The notes below the pieces were generated by a model that saw nothing but the letters and a program-made list of their open reading frames with translations, had not been told where the DNA came from and did not search any database. This document shows, one piece after another, positions 25,501-40,500 of a stretch of DNA of 64,000 nt. The stretch comes from Apus apus. Lineage: Eukaryota > Chordata > Aves > Apodiformes > Apodidae. Made by a program: the position numbers and the translations under genes. Position 1 is the stretch's first letter; each line of letters opens with the position of its first letter. The stretch lies in the NCBI RefSeq assembly GCF_020740795.1, contig NC_067312.1, forward strand, positions 48,813,905 through 48,877,904, written 5' to 3'.

Positions 25501-28500
25501 ACCCCTTTTTATTTGAAGGGATATCAGTAATTAAATGTAATAAAATATAATGATGTAAATTGTAATAATGTTAAACTAAACAGTTTGCAGCCAGAGCCAA
25601 CTAACAGATGATTCATTTCCTTTAATATACGTGCTTTGAATTAGAAGCATTTTAATCTTTTAACTGAATTTTATAAGTAAATTTCTTCTTAAACAGGAAT
25701 ATGGTATTTCTAAGGCTGAAAAACTAGAGATTGCTAAAGGCTACTGCACTCCTCTTGTTAGAAAAATCCGTTCTGATCTTCAGAGAACTCAAGATGATGA
25801 TACTGTAAATAAGCTTCACCCTCTGTAAGTCTTCTACTTTTTTACATGGTTACATTAATTTCCGTAAGACTTAGTGGAGACACTCCATAGCTTTTAAATT
25901 TGAAATGTCTTCCTAGTGCATAGTGATTTTAAAAGTATGATCTATTTATTTCTTGACAGCTACTTTTAAAATAGACGTATCTCATTATTGTCTAATAAGA
26001 TTATTTTTTATTTCAAGTTATTCCAGGGGTGTTATGTCCCCTGAACGCCATGTTCGTACACGGCTGTATTTTACCAGTGAGAGTCATGTCCACTCCCTGT
26101 TATCCATCCTTCGTTATGGTGCCTTATGTGATGTAAGTTGAATGCTTTTTCTGTTAAAGCTGATATTTTGAGAGGAACCGAAGGACACTATCTTAATAAA
26201 GTTGTATCAATGGAAAGCTTAATTTTCTTAAGTGGCTTTGAAATTTATCACACTTTTTCAAACATTTTGTTTCCTCTTATATATGCAGAGACATATATAA
26301 ACTTGTTGTACACATTGGTGCAAATCAGCATGCCCTTTATTTAACATAATGCTGAGTTCTTTTGGTGTGTTCAGCGCTATATATCGCCACATGAAAGAGA
26401 TTTCTAAAGGGCAGCTAATCCACTTTTTTGTCTTGTGTAGTCACCTACAACTCTTCCAACTCTTTTCTTCAAGTTATCATTCAGGATTCTCTTGCATTCA
26501 CTTTTGGAAAAGCTTTTTATTTTTCACCATTGGCATATTGTCAAGACCTCCCTACCTGACTTTAAGAATGTTCATGTAGCGCAAAGTTTCTTCAGTTCAG
26601 CTGATTATCTTATTTTCCTATACTGTTGTAGAATATCTTGAAGGTGGTGCATTATTCTCCATTTGATTGGCTTTGAAACCAAGGACTAAAAAAGACAAGG
26701 TCTGCAGGTTCAGAAATTACCTAACTGAGCTCTTGGAGAGGATAAATGCAGCACCATTAAGACTATATGGCTGCTTCTAAGATAGAGCTTGATTAATATA
26801 TTAACTTGTAAAATGCTTGTTATTGACATAATTGCTTCTGGAAGTGGACAACAAACACCAATGGCTTTTTAAATCCTACAACAGATAGCCTCCTAGTTTT
26901 AGACTGATGAATTTTTAAGTTTCCTTTAAGATGAATTATTATTTTTTCTAGAGCATGAAAAAAGGTGAATATTCAATTTAAATAGTTTGGGATATGGTTA
27001 TTTTTACTCTATATACTAGAATTAGTTTAATTAATTTACTCTGTTTGACTGGTAGTGTGATATCTATAAACATTTTCCACAATATAGCAGTTGAAATTAG
27101 TTTATTGCAAAATTGCGAGCTCTCCTCAGGAGAGTTTAAAATGGCGCAACTGTCTACAAGACATATATCATCATGGGTGAAACCACATGAAAAATAACCT
27201 GAAATAAAATATGAAAAGTTCTGTTCTCTACTTTTCATTCATTCGATGAACAATTGTAAATAACTTTGTTTTTCCAGTTGTATCTCTTTTTTTCCTTAGC
27301 TGTGAAAAGCTTTATACTACGCCATGAATGTGAAACCCATGTAAATGGGGGCAAAGGGAAATCATCAGACTTCGTAAAGAAAGTAGCTGAGTTTTATTTG
27401 TTGATTTTTTTGTGTGTTTTTTTTCCTCTTCATAAGGAGTCAAAAGATGAACAGTGGAAACGAGCTATGGATTATTTGAATGTTGTCAATGAACTCAATT
27501 ACATGACACAGATTGTTATCATGCTTTATGAGGATCCAAACAAGGTATTTAAAATTTATAAACAGCTTCAGGAACAAGTAGTGCTAAGCTATGTATTTAA
27601 GTATGAACCTATTTAATAATTTTTCTTCAGGAACTTTCTTCAGAAGAACGTTTTCATGTAGAGCTGCACTTCAGTCCAGGAGCCAAAGGCTGTGAGGAAG
27701 ATAAAAACTTACCAGCTGGATATGGATACAGACCTGCCTCCAGAGAGGTAATAATTCTGCCATTCTTTAAAGCAAAGTTAGTTTTTCTGGATGTGGACAT
27801 ACCTAAAATAAAGAACTGAAAACTGTTAGATAAAAAAATACAAATGTGCTTTTTATTTTTGGTAGAAAAGTATCTAGTAAAATGTAGGCAGTCCTAATGT
27901 ATTCTTCCATTTTGAATGGGAATTGAGGTAGTGGACACAAGTAATTTAGACTTTCTATGGCTTTGCCAGAATTTCTGCTAGAAATACAAAATACTCATTG
28001 TAAGAAAAGGGATATTTACATCAATATTGTATCGATATTCCAGCAACTGAAAGTAATATTTAAGAAAGTAAGGTAGTTTAGCATGTTTATGAATACAGAT
28101 TGTTGAGAAAGAATTGAAATCTTCAAAGATGTATGGGCGGGTCTCTGGAGTTACCATCTGCTTTTTGAGAAATGAATGAAAGCAAAGCTTGGCTGAAATT
28201 TTTACATTGACTTGTGGGGCCAGGATTTTATTACTATGCCAGTAGAAAATTTGAGTCAGATATCTTGGCTGAACGGTGGTTAATTAGGATCACACTATCA
28301 CATGCAGTGGCTGTTTTGGAGCAAATACACATAGTTTATTGAAAGTCTAGAGCAACTTTTATATCTTATATTTTTAAAATTAGCTTGCTTTATGTTTACA
28401 CAGAAGATTTATTTAACAGTCACTTCTGTCTACATGTTGCAATACATGCTTCTAAATTAAAAGTGAACTATGTGTTATTTCTAGAATGAAGGCTTGAAGA

Positions 28501-31500
28501 AAACCTCTAACAGAAATGATAGTGATGAGGAGGCACATGCTTCTAAAAGAGATGAAACAGATCGGGCAGTAGTGATGTTCAAGCCAATGGTATCAGACCC
28601 AATTCACATACACAGAAAGTCACCCCTTCCAAGATCCAGGAAGATTGGTTCTGTTGAAGTAAGTGTTTATTGTTCCAGATAATGTCTTTCACAGAAATTA
28701 ATTTGCTTATTTTTAACAACACAAAACCAAATGTAATGCTGATTTTTATTACACAGATGCAGTATGATGTTTATCTTAAAAACAGGTTGCTTTTATTCTA
28801 TGGGAAATCCTCCAGGGCAGTAATTTGTCTGAAGGATATTTTTTTATTGTTTTTCAAATTAATTACTAAGTTGTGATAAGACTTATTCCTTTTTTCTTTT
28901 TAAGCCATTTTAGAAAATAAAATATTTGAAGAGTTTTTCAGTCTAAACCTACATCCTCAAACTAACATACATTGCTTTTGTTTTCATCCTTACAAGACAG
29001 CTGTCATTGGGAATTAAGCAAACCTTCAGGGTGATCATGCTGAGAGGGAACAGAGGGATTGGGGTGGTAGGGGAGGTACAGGAGTTGAGAAACATGTCTT
29101 CTGCTGTATTTGTTTTTACGTGGGGTGAGGGTGTGACTCCACATGACAAGCATGTGAAGGTAAGATAATAAACTGGAAGCTTTTTCTGTAAGTAGGTAGG
29201 GTTTGTGTTTCATGCGTTCTTCATGGTAGTGTGGAGAGAAAAAGATGCATGGCTCCCTTCTATAAGGATATCTGTATAACTTCATATGACTTCCATAAAT
29301 TAACAGAGATAATAAAAATGAATGGCTTACATTTTCTGTTTCCAAGTTTTATCTGAAACAGATGCTCACAACACCTATGTTTTGCATTTTTAAAAGCTGT
29401 ATTCACTATGATCATTCAAACTCCCTTCTTAGTTATGAGTTCACATACAACTTAGTAGTCTATTACTTCAAACTTCTAACAATAACTTTTAAGCAAATTA
29501 AAACATTTTCATAAATTATGTAGAAGTTACTCTCAGCAGTTAGCAATAAAATAAATTGCTATATTTTGATTGTGCAGATAACGTGTTCAGATGGAATATG
29601 TTTCAGCATTCAGTGCTTTTTTATTACCTGGAAGAAAACAGACAATTCAAAGAAAATATATACTATGAAACTTTTTTGAAAAAGGAAAAATAAGCTCATC
29701 TGGCCTACTGAAATCTGCAAAAACAGTATTTGGAATATTTAAACCATGTGGTATTTTCAAGTGCTTAAAAACAGACATTGCAACTTAAACTGCAACTGCC
29801 TTAAACTTTTTTTTTTTACCCTATACGGCAATTGTGTCTTCATTGATGTCCATTACTTTGAAAATAATATGGAAGTTTTAATCTGGGGTATAGTCAGCAA
29901 TATTTTCAGAAGGTCTGCAACTGTGAATGAGTTTTGAAAATACAAAAAAAACCCCAGAGTTCTCACAGTAACACAAGAAAGGAAGGCTCATTGGCATTGG
30001 AAATCAAATTCTGTATTGCTAAAAATTTTGATAGTTAATAATACATGGTGATGTAGGGCATCGAGGACTCTTACCCTGACACTGTCCTCCTGTGAAGTCT
30101 TAATAGATGTCCAACATCAGATACTTTTTAGGGCTTTTTTCAGGTTGGAAAACTACTACTAGTCAGGATAGTGCTACTACCAGTGAGTAGTAGCACTGTG
30201 AAGTCTCAAAGGCAATTACAAAAATTAGAATCTTTTATATAAGGTTATAGACTAGAAATTGAAACTATTAAGTAATAAATAGGAAAGTTTCATGTACTTA
30301 GAGTGGGAAAACTATTAAACACTATGTCAAGGATTTTCTGTTTCCAACATGGGGAAAATTCTTAAAATTATTGGTAACAATTATTTTTCTCTCATATATA
30401 ATAGTCTACCTAAACTTTGATTCAAGTGTTGTTTTAGAAGATGTAAGTGGGACTTAATTCCTAATATTGCAATATTGTTCTATATAAAAGAGTGCAAGCA
30501 GATTGGTTTTTGGCTTTTTAGTTTTGTTTTGGGTTTTTTTGTTTGTTTGGTTGGTTTTGTTTTGTTTGTTTGGGTTTTGGTTTGTGTGGTTTTTTTTGGT
30601 TTGTTTTTTTTTGTTTTTTTTTCTGTTCATTTGGCTCTGTTGTATCTAACTTTGCATGCTTTGCTGTTTTTTGCCCCCTTTCTCACTTCCAGGAAGAGAG
30701 CCCCCTGAGTGTGTCTAGCCCAGAGTGTATTGGTACCTGGCTGCATTACACCAGTGGTGTGGGTACTGGGCGTCGAAGACGCAGATCAGGGGAACAAATC
30801 ACTTCTTCCCCTGTCTCCCCTAAATCATTGGCTTTCACATCCAGTATTTTTGGCTCATGGCAACAGGTTTTTAAACTTTACTTCATTAAACATTATTACG
30901 CATTCCAAGCAACAACCAACTGTCTTTAAGGACATCTAATCCCTTGTTATGGATTATATTTGAAGCAAATTCATCCACTTCTTAAAATTACTTCCCGAGA
31001 ATGTTTGGGGGAAAAAGAGCAAGTGCATGTTTTTCCACTGAACGCGTTACGCATTTTCCTAAAAATGTGGTTTCTTCATAGGAACTCTAAATGTTACCAG
31101 AGTGAAAATGACTTAGTCTACTGCCTAAAGAAACAGATTTGTGCTTTGGTTTAGTTGTCCTTTAAGACTTTAAAAACAACATTGCTTAATTTGGTGGTAG
31201 GTAAATTGAAAAACTTTTTTAATAATTACGACCAGTACCATTAAAATAATTTATTTGGTACTTCATATTGCTATTCAAAACTTGTTTTGCATAGATCATA
31301 TTTTCAGTGGCCTGGTATTAACTATTGCAGGGAACAAACTCTAGTACTAATAATTTTCGCCTTCTGTATACAGAGGTATCTGAAACTCCCATCACAGTAC
31401 ATCATCCATTGACTTGTACAGTATTTTGGAGCTTTTTCTAAATATTGGGGGGAAAGTCAGGAAAAAATAAAACAAAATTTTTATAAGTACCATTGAATAT

Positions 31501-34500
31501 CTAAAGATGGTTTATTATGTTGAGATGCTGTTTACAGGCATGACAATGGATGGTGTTCTATTAACCAAATCCTTTTTCTTTGAAAATTTTCATAATTTCT
31601 TTTTATTATGGAAAATTCTAAAACTATTTACATGGCAAAAGTTTGTATCTGTTAAGGTTATGAGCATCTGAAGATTACACTGATTGAGCCCGTGCATGGA
31701 TCAGTGATTGTATGGTGTCCTCAATAGCTTGTTTGTCTTTCCTTCCCTCCCCTCCTTTTTTCAATACAGGCGCAGTTTAGGAGAGTGCATTTGGTAAAAT
31801 GAAATAAAATCTCAAATGTCTGTTCTCATATCTGTCTTGGTCTGTGTCCCTTCTCATCCTGAATGCTTGCTTTGCACCACTTCATTGCAAGGAATTCATA
31901 TGTGAAATGGACTCCCTTCAGAAAGGGATATTGCATGATCTTTCATGTTTCCTTTACATATTTTTTACTAACATGTATCATACAGCTTATTAACACTTGT
32001 CTGTCTGAAACAGGCTGCTGTATCAAGTTACATGGACATTTCATACTGCTGTTCTACTTTCCCTTATTTTTCTGTTTTTTATATCCAGGTCCTATCAGAA
32101 AGCAATAGTAACTTACGAACACCGAGAACTATTCTGGAACAAAAGCAGAGTGGTCTAGGTATGTGCCTAGAATTGAAATTTTGTTTGAAGTTAGCATTTT
32201 TCTTTGCCCTTTGTTCTACACAGTGTACATTCTTCGAATATTTTTTATCTTAACAGGACTAAATAGTACTTGTTATCAGTAATATATGCTAAATGCCTAT
32301 GAACTGGACATTTTTTCTGCAGCAAAAGTTTTGAAACAATTTATAACTGAGAATTGCAAATTATTTGAGACTGTTCACACTACTGAATGTGCTTACAATA
32401 GGTACACAGGATTACTTTTAATATGAAATAGATTTTTAAGATAATGTAGTTCATTACTCAGTTTTTTGGTTTTGCAAGAAGCTTTTGGATTAGTGGCCTG
32501 CACTGGAAACTGTTCAAACATGAACATTTCCTACTGTGGACAATTGATGGAACTGAAGGTGTTTTAGTGAGGGGAGGGGCATGGGAAACAAACCTCAAGT
32601 TTCTTGACAATATCAGGGGTTTTGCACACATTCCCTCTCCTAAAATAAATCTCTTCCTTTCAGCTTTAGAATTAATCACACTATAATTCAATCAGTTGTT
32701 TAAAATTCTTTAAATTCAAGTGGTGCTTTTCTGTTGCTTCTTTGAAACAGGCATATAAACGACTGATATGTAAAAATATGTTCTTGCACTACTGTAAACC
32801 AGTATTGCTTTTTTTTCTGGGTGTCTTTTCATGAGAAAAATGAAGAGTAGAAAATGCATAAGCTGTATGCATAAATTTAAAGTGGCTTTTCTTTTCTTTG
32901 TAAAGATTTGTGGTTTTGTATGTCTAATCTTTCTGTGATACTTTTCTCCCTGTTTTTCCATTAGTAAAATGCATACATCAGGTGCTCTTGTTTATTGGAG
33001 TCATGTCTTTTATTGTGTTCTTGCTAAAGTTACATGTTCTGCCAACATATGACACAATATGCCTTGTGCAAGCTAGTGTATTTCTATGTGTAGATTAAGT
33101 TATTAAATTCAGTTGTGAAAGGCTTTTGCCACAGACCAGGCACCAATTTATTTTGGCTGTGTTTGGTCACATGTGCTAGTAATGTTTCCCCTCACTGGGT
33201 CATTAAAAGTAATGAAAGGAAGTATCCCTGGAGAGAGAGAGAGTTGATTTTAAAAAAAATAAAAAATCTGCTGCTAACTTATCTCAATGTTAAAAGATAA
33301 GTTATGTGTGGAAAAGTTTCTTCTTTCAACTAGTAATAAAAACTACAGGAAAAAAATGGCAACTTTTTTTTCCATTTTGTTCATTATTGTCAATTTAATT
33401 TATGGTTGATGATTATAACTTACTTTTGTATTTCTGTCTGTGGCTTTCACTGATTTGTTAAAACTCGCTTCCTAGTGGCAGGAATGTGTGAGTTGCAACA
33501 AAAGTACTCTCTTGCATGGAGATGTGCGAAAGTCGACTTAGGAAAGGAAGTAAAGCTAAATTTGTTTGAACTTTTAGGTATTTTCAGTTTGTAACATTGT
33601 ATTTCGGCTGTCATCACTGACAAATAGAGTGTTTCCAATTTGGTTAACACTTTGTTGTGTTTAGAAGGCAAATATGTCCATATTAAGTCTGTGGGTATGC
33701 ATGAGTACTTTATTGTAGCCTGTCATCTCAAAGGTTGATTTTGACCAGTATTTTTTCAGTTTGTATTTATTTCAGAACTGTGGGTTTTAAAAAACACAAC
33801 TTTCACATCATCATCATAATCTTGGTTTTGTTTTGTTGTTTTAGTTATATTTACATTGGTGCTAACTGGTAACTTTTTTACCAAAAGTGAAAACAGGACA
33901 AGAACTCACTTTGTTAAAGCCGGTCCTCACTTTGCACATATAGCAGAGGGTGCTGTGTCATGAGTAAAACCACAGTAAATTATGATAGTTTCAGCCTACC
34001 AAGTACCACTCTGACATTACAAGCATATTGTGAACCTGTCCAAGGCACTGCCAAAAGTTGCCTTTTGTGTGGTAAGAGCCATGTGCTTGCATGCTGCATG
34101 CATCCCCAATGTGAATGGACGAACACCTGGTTGTTGTATGTATTTTCTCTAACTCCCATCAGGGTCTCACTGTGCGGGCCTGTTTAGCACCTCAGTGCTC
34201 GGGGGTTCTTCAAGTGCACCTAACCTACAGGATTATGCTCGTACTCATCGTAAAAAGCTGACTTCTGGCTTCACAGATGGTATGTGCACACTCTCGCACA
34301 TGCACACACAAATCCCTGTGCCACATTAAAACTCTAAAGATAAATTGTAGGTTACTGATTTTAATGGAATCCTAGAATCCTTTGCCTTAGTATTCATTGT
34401 ATGAGTTTTTATTGCTTCCATATTGCCTATAGCTTGCTTATATTTAACTTAATAGCATAGTTAATTCTTATTTCTGTCTTGAAAACTAGCTCACAGACTT

Positions 34501-37500
34501 GTAATACATGCCAGAAGATTTCAACAAGTGCATTTTTTAAGTAAACCCAAAATTTTGGTTTTGAAATTCTTCTCTCATTTTAAACTTCGGATTTTATCAT
34601 TATTCACTGAACCAAATAAATTACTTGGAGGATACACAAGGAATGGAAGAAATTGCAAACTAACAAGTTAAATACTGATGGTGAAAATTTTAGGATTCCT
34701 GACCTTTTTTCGGTGGGATTTTGGTTACAAAGGAGCAGAAGATTTTCAGTTTTGGATAGAGAAGAAATTCTGTCACTAGATTTCAGAATGTAAAGCTGTC
34801 AAAGCATACCTTTATAACTCTAAGGTGAAATAGTATTCATGCAGTTTTCCCCCAATTCACTCCTCAGTGTTCCGTTCTAATCTGATATAACCTTGTATGC
34901 CAGAATCATCAACTCATTTTGCTTGTTTTCATACACTCCATCATACATCTTACAGTTCCCAACAATGCAAATTTTCTTCTTTTTAACCTCTGTCTAGATT
35001 TTAGCCTTTTTCCTCGGTCCCTTCTGCATGCCACTCAGTTCTAATACCTTCTTATCTTTTCTTTTTTTCTTCTTACCTTTTTTAAAATGCCCCTCTTTTG
35101 GTAGCTGTTACAAATTTCAGGTACCTGTTTTTCTCTTTCTCAGACACCACACGCGGTTCTGCTGTTAAAAGGTTTTCTATCTCATTTGCTCGACACCCAA
35201 CCAATGGTACGTTTTGCTTTTATTTTAAAAACAAAAACAAAAACAAAAGGTTCTTTTGCTTCATCCCTTTTTTTTTTTTTTTAATTTCAAATACGGGTGT
35301 ACACTATCATCCAGCTGTCTGTTGTTCCTAACTTCAAACACAACCCCAAATATATTTGTAATCATAAGATGTCCTAATCCCTTCTTTACCATTTATTAGT
35401 ATAAATACAACATCAAAATTCATTCCTTAGAAAAATCCTTAAAAAAACTGAAGTTCTTCTGTTAGTCCTGATCTCTGCAGTAAGTTATCCTTCCCAGCTT
35501 CTTCTGTGATCAGACTGTATGGTACAGGATAAAAACAGAATCACATCTGATCTTTATTAGACATGCACTTCTTGACAACTGCTGTTTCCTCTTTGTCTTT
35601 CTCCTGCTGAGCTGTTCACCCGAGCCTGCTGACTTTAAAATAAATCACTGAATTGACAGCTGGAGTTCATAACTACCTTCTTGAAGTGATGCTAAATTAA
35701 ATACTAACGCAGAAGCTTTGGTTCCGTTCCTGCTAAATTGCTAAACTTATCATTGGACAAAAATTTATATTACCTTATCATAGTTTGCTGTTCATCAGAT
35801 GTGCAAATAACTTACATATTGCACTAAAAATCACAGCAAGAGTTTCCTGTTGCTTACATTGACCTCTTGAGCTTCAAGAGTGAGAGTTAGCTTGTCTTCA
35901 GTGTATCACAGTTACAAAAAAAAGTCTGGTTTAATACACAGGACAGAGTTATGTCTTTCTCTTCCTCAGCAAAATATTTTGTGCCTATTTTTTTATGTGA
36001 TTAAATAGGTCCAAATCGTGTCCTGTTCATGAAAACCAGACTCAGTCTACAGCATCCACTGGATCGTAATGTAGCTTTTCCAGATTGCAGTTTTAAAACA
36101 TGCATGACTACTGTCAGAGTACACTGATGTGTTTTTATTGAAACTGCAGTAAAAATAATCAGGTTTTTTGTGTTAGATTGAAAATGTATTTTCCTAGAAA
36201 CAAGGTTTTTTAAAAAGGCTGGGTTTTTGTTTGGCTTTATTATATTAATTTGGAATCACAATGACTTTCTGCACTGCAATGTTCCTTTAAGGGAAGCTGC
36301 TATACTGAGGCTGAATTAATACCATTAAGACTGTTTGATCTAAAAGGCCAATTCTAGTGCCCAGTTTCAAATAGGAAAGTTAGGAGTCCAATGGTCATCT
36401 TTAGAGTTAAACCAGATAATATTTCCAAAACACAAAAGATCAGAAAGTTAAGACCTGCATTTGACTATCAGTATGTAATAATATGATTATTTTCTGTTTC
36501 GTTTAGCACTTCTTGTGGCTGCATTCTTTGATAAAAGATCTACATTGCTTTTAATGAATGCATTGATTATTCTGATTAAGTTAATACAGCAGTTTTACCA
36601 CACATCTATGCAGATTAATGCATGTTGTATGAGCCCCTATGAAACGTAAGCATATTGCTGGTTTCTGAGGGTTCTCTACTAACATAAGAACATATTGATG
36701 TTGTTTTGTCTGTCCTCTGGGCTATCATTCTGATTCTCCTTGTCCCTTTCACTCTGTTTGTTTGTTTGTTTTATTTTTATGTTGTTATCACACCCTCTTA
36801 ACTCATTTCAGACTACCCCCCATCTTTAGTTCAAGGAACATGGTGAAACAACTATCTTCTGACAGTGCTTTACCTTATTTTCTGGGCCTCTGTGCAGAAC
36901 ATCCACACCTCTTTAGGTGCTGGTCCATTTCCATTGTGGAATTTCTAGGCTTCAGTGGTATGTCTCTATAGCTTTTAAATTTAAGACAACAGGGTGGCTT
37001 TTTGAGATGTTGCGTTTAACACTTTCATTGTCTTGCTTTTGGTGGGCACAGTGTTTTCAGAATAAATACAGCCCAAAACCAAAGGCTGTTAGTTTACAGG
37101 AAATAGCTTTTTTAAAGGGATACTGTCAGGCTTCTTCATCATTAAAATTCAAATGTATTTATCATAATATAATAAAATATAATAAAAAATTCAAATAAAC
37201 ACTGCAGAAAACTGTTCAAAACTTGGGGAGGGGGGTAGGAAACAAACTATGGAGGGGAAATTCCTGAAAGAAGAAAACCTTTTTCTTTTATTTTTTTAAA
37301 GGGCATGGGTGTATTTTAAAATTCCTTTCCGGTTTTCTGTAATGCTGCATTATAACACTAATTTCTGTTAAAAACCTGACATTGTCCCTACTGTGTTCTG
37401 TGCAAAATTTTTAAAAAAAATAAATTCTAATTCAAGTGATAGTGACTATGTTGGCAGTGCAAACAGATAAATCTTGCATATTACTGTAATGCAAAGAAAG

Positions 37501-40500
37501 GGCTTGCGCTTTGCATGCGTGCATAGTTATCTAGGATATTAGTGTGTATGACAAACATCTTAGTGCTTACTGCTTACTGCAGCTTAGTTACTGTCTTTAT
37601 AGGAAAATAAAAATTAAATATATGGTGGTATTTCTTTTGTACATGAAAGCCAAGTTTCCATGCAATGCAACATTTTATTTGTAATATAAGTGAAGCTCAC
37701 AGAAATACATGTCAATTGACTGTGTATTTGAAGCAACTGTTCCTCAGATTTGAGTATGGCCAGGGTGGATTCAAATATAAATGCAGACATTTGGGGGTTG
37801 AAATTTTGTTGAGGTACTTCTCTGTGCAAGGCACTAAATGAAGAGTGAGTGGGGAACACTGGGCATCACAGAAATATTGATGCTTAGTATTTCAAGGGAG
37901 GGGATAGTTCAAAATCGTAATGCTATCTCTAAAAAATGTACCTTGAACTGAAATTTGAAACATTATTTCATTCACTATATGTTTCTTCATTTAAATATCT
38001 TAAAAGAAATGTAGCAACTGTAAATTTACAGTATTGAATTACAAAGTTGTAATGTTACAGCTATACATTGAAAATACCAATGGACATATTTTACTCTTCT
38101 GAAATGCAGTTGGATGAAGAGCTGTTTGTTGAGTAGTCAAATTTGTATCACTTTAGAGAACTGCAGGGTTTTTTTGCCAATATGTATAAATGCTTCTTAA
38201 TACGTTAGTAATATGTTATGCATGGTTGGTGTATGATCAGTGTTAATATAGAAGAGCGAAGTCTGATACGTTTTTAGATTTTGGGTTGCTATACTTATTC
38301 TTCTAATCTTTCAAGTACTTTTTTAAATGCAGAAAGGTAGGTGTAAATCTGTCTTAAAATGTTAAAATATATAATCTCAAAGTACAAAAGTATTAACAGT
38401 GGTTTTCCTTTGAAATTTAAGGCAACAGTTTGCTTTCACAGAATACTGAAGATGATAGAACGTCAATTCTGCAAATTTATTTCCTGGAAGTTGTAGCATT
38501 TCTAGTTCTTTTCTGCTAACAGTTGACAACATAACTATCCTATTTTACTTGAATGAATGAGTTACCTATTTAGTATTGTGCCAGGTATGAGAATGAGTAG
38601 GAGATAAACTACCATTTCATAATTTTTTGTTTTTTAAGGATTTAATACATTTGTCTTAGAGGAAAACTGTCATTAACTGACTGGGAAGTAAAAGAGCACA
38701 GTTGTAATGTTTGAAGACCACTTTATGTGTAACATGGGGATTTGTATCCCATGTTATGTTATGTGTCACCTTTAGTTTAGTACACCCAGGAAACTGGCAC
38801 ATCTTATTCCTATGCCAGTAATATTTAGTGTCTAGAGACTACTATGTCTGCATGTGCTGATTTATATTCTTTTTTATCATGCATTAATACTTGCCCATGC
38901 AATAGCTTAAATTCTATCTTATGTTTGGAAATCTCTTTCTTTAATGATTATTTTTCTTTCAGGTTTTGAACTATATTCAATGGTGCCTTCTATTTGCCCT
39001 TTGGAAACTCTACACAACTCCTTGTCTCTGAAGCAGGTTGATGAATTTCTTGCCTCTGTTGCTGCTCCATCAAGGGAAAATCTACAGGAGACATGTACTG
39101 ATTTTAGTTTGTAATTATGTTAATTTTAAACTTCTAAAAATTGTCTATTTAATATTTCTAGTGTTTTACAGCTAACAAGGAAACTAAGACTGCTGCTTTA
39201 AAAAGTTAACTATGTACATAAACCATAATTTTAATTTCGGCAGAATTATTTTGCAGTGTGGACATTGTCTTAATTCATTGTGTAATGTCTCTGTTCACTG
39301 TGGTAGTATATTAAGGATTTAATTTAATAGTAATGAGTTTATTTCCTCACATTAAGAACTTCTCTCTACTATCCACACTCACAGCTGAATTACAAGAAAT
39401 GCTTTTTTTTAGTGAGCATGGAGTATTTCCAACTTTATCCTGTACTGTTGTACAGGCAGTAACCTCAGCAGAGTAGTGTTGCCTTTTATGTGCCTTTTAC
39501 ATCTGAAAACTGTGTTATTTTCTGTTTCTTTAAACATTACTTGGGGTTTCACATGTGGAACACCTTGCAGTTACTTCAGTTTTTAGAAGTTTGTGCTGCA
39601 TACTTCATGTTCAAGTGATCTTGAAATTAAATGCAACCTAAGTTCTGTCCATGTGTATGTCTCTGGAGGATGACTTCCCATTGTAATTCTGCTGCTGCGT
39701 CTTTGAAAACAGTTTCAGTTAGTTCTGATTTACCATGTATTAGAATGCTTATAATTCACATGTCAGGTGATTGAAAATAATCTTCTAGAGGAAATGTCTA
39801 AAAACTCAAGCTTTGATCAGGAAATTTGTGCTTGCTAGTACTGATACAAAGGTCACCTGGATGTTAGGATTTTTCCTATTTTTCTGTTATTTTAATTTTA
39901 TACAGTTTAGATTTTAATGAGCAGCTAATTTGATAGGATAGGCTTTGTATATATGACAAAGAAGATAAGCAGTTTAAGAAAACTGATATTACTGGAAACA
40001 AGCTCAGTGAGGCTTAGATGTATTTGAAAATTTTGGGCTATTTAACGTGCTTTGTTACACTAGTGAAGAAGTTCATAGCTCTTCAAAATCAGTTCAGAAT
40101 TTACAGAAGATGAAAAAATACTTTTAAAAAACTGGCATACTTCTGTAGTGGTCTGGTTGTCAACTTTCTACAAAGGAGTGATTGGAAGATATACTTGATA
40201 GAATTCAGGCCATAGGGGCTTTGTTCTGCTGTTTTCCTGTACCATCGAGAAATTGTCTAGAGAATAATCTGTTGTATGCACTTTAAGTAGGTACTTTGCA
40301 CTAAATGGATTCCAGTGCAATCTTCATAACCTATGAGAAGTAGCAGTAATGCTTTTGCCAGTCTTCTGGCAAGGCAGCTGTTACTGAAATTTGGCTTAGC
40401 TGCCTTAGCAGCATTAAGTTACCAGGTATTTTTCTGAGGTTAAAGATTCTTAGATTTGTCTTTCATGCTTAAAATTTTGGTATTAGAGTCAAAAGTCAGT

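Larger units (their letters stand above)
21315..30692 (+). other. PPIP5K2 introns between exons 16 and 24
   Basis: Introns at 21315-22658, 22801-23871, 24096-25696, 25825-26017, 26133-27436, 27545-27630, 27748-28484 and 28659-30692. All GT-AG. Contents: AT-rich DNA, a 13-bp hairpin at 30168-30199 and a T/G tract at 30515-30625 in the last one. No transposon recognised. Confidence 0.6.

Noticed and set aside
30475..30929. Phe/Val/Gly-rich ORFs resembling membrane segments
   Set aside because: Produced by the T/G-rich tract. The real coding part is exon 24 only.
36809..36850. Possible cassette exon in PPIP5K2 intron 27 after a TTTCAG
   Set aside because: The acceptor is fair, but no donor keeps phase 1 with a conserved peptide, and I could not match it to any known PPIP5K2 segment.
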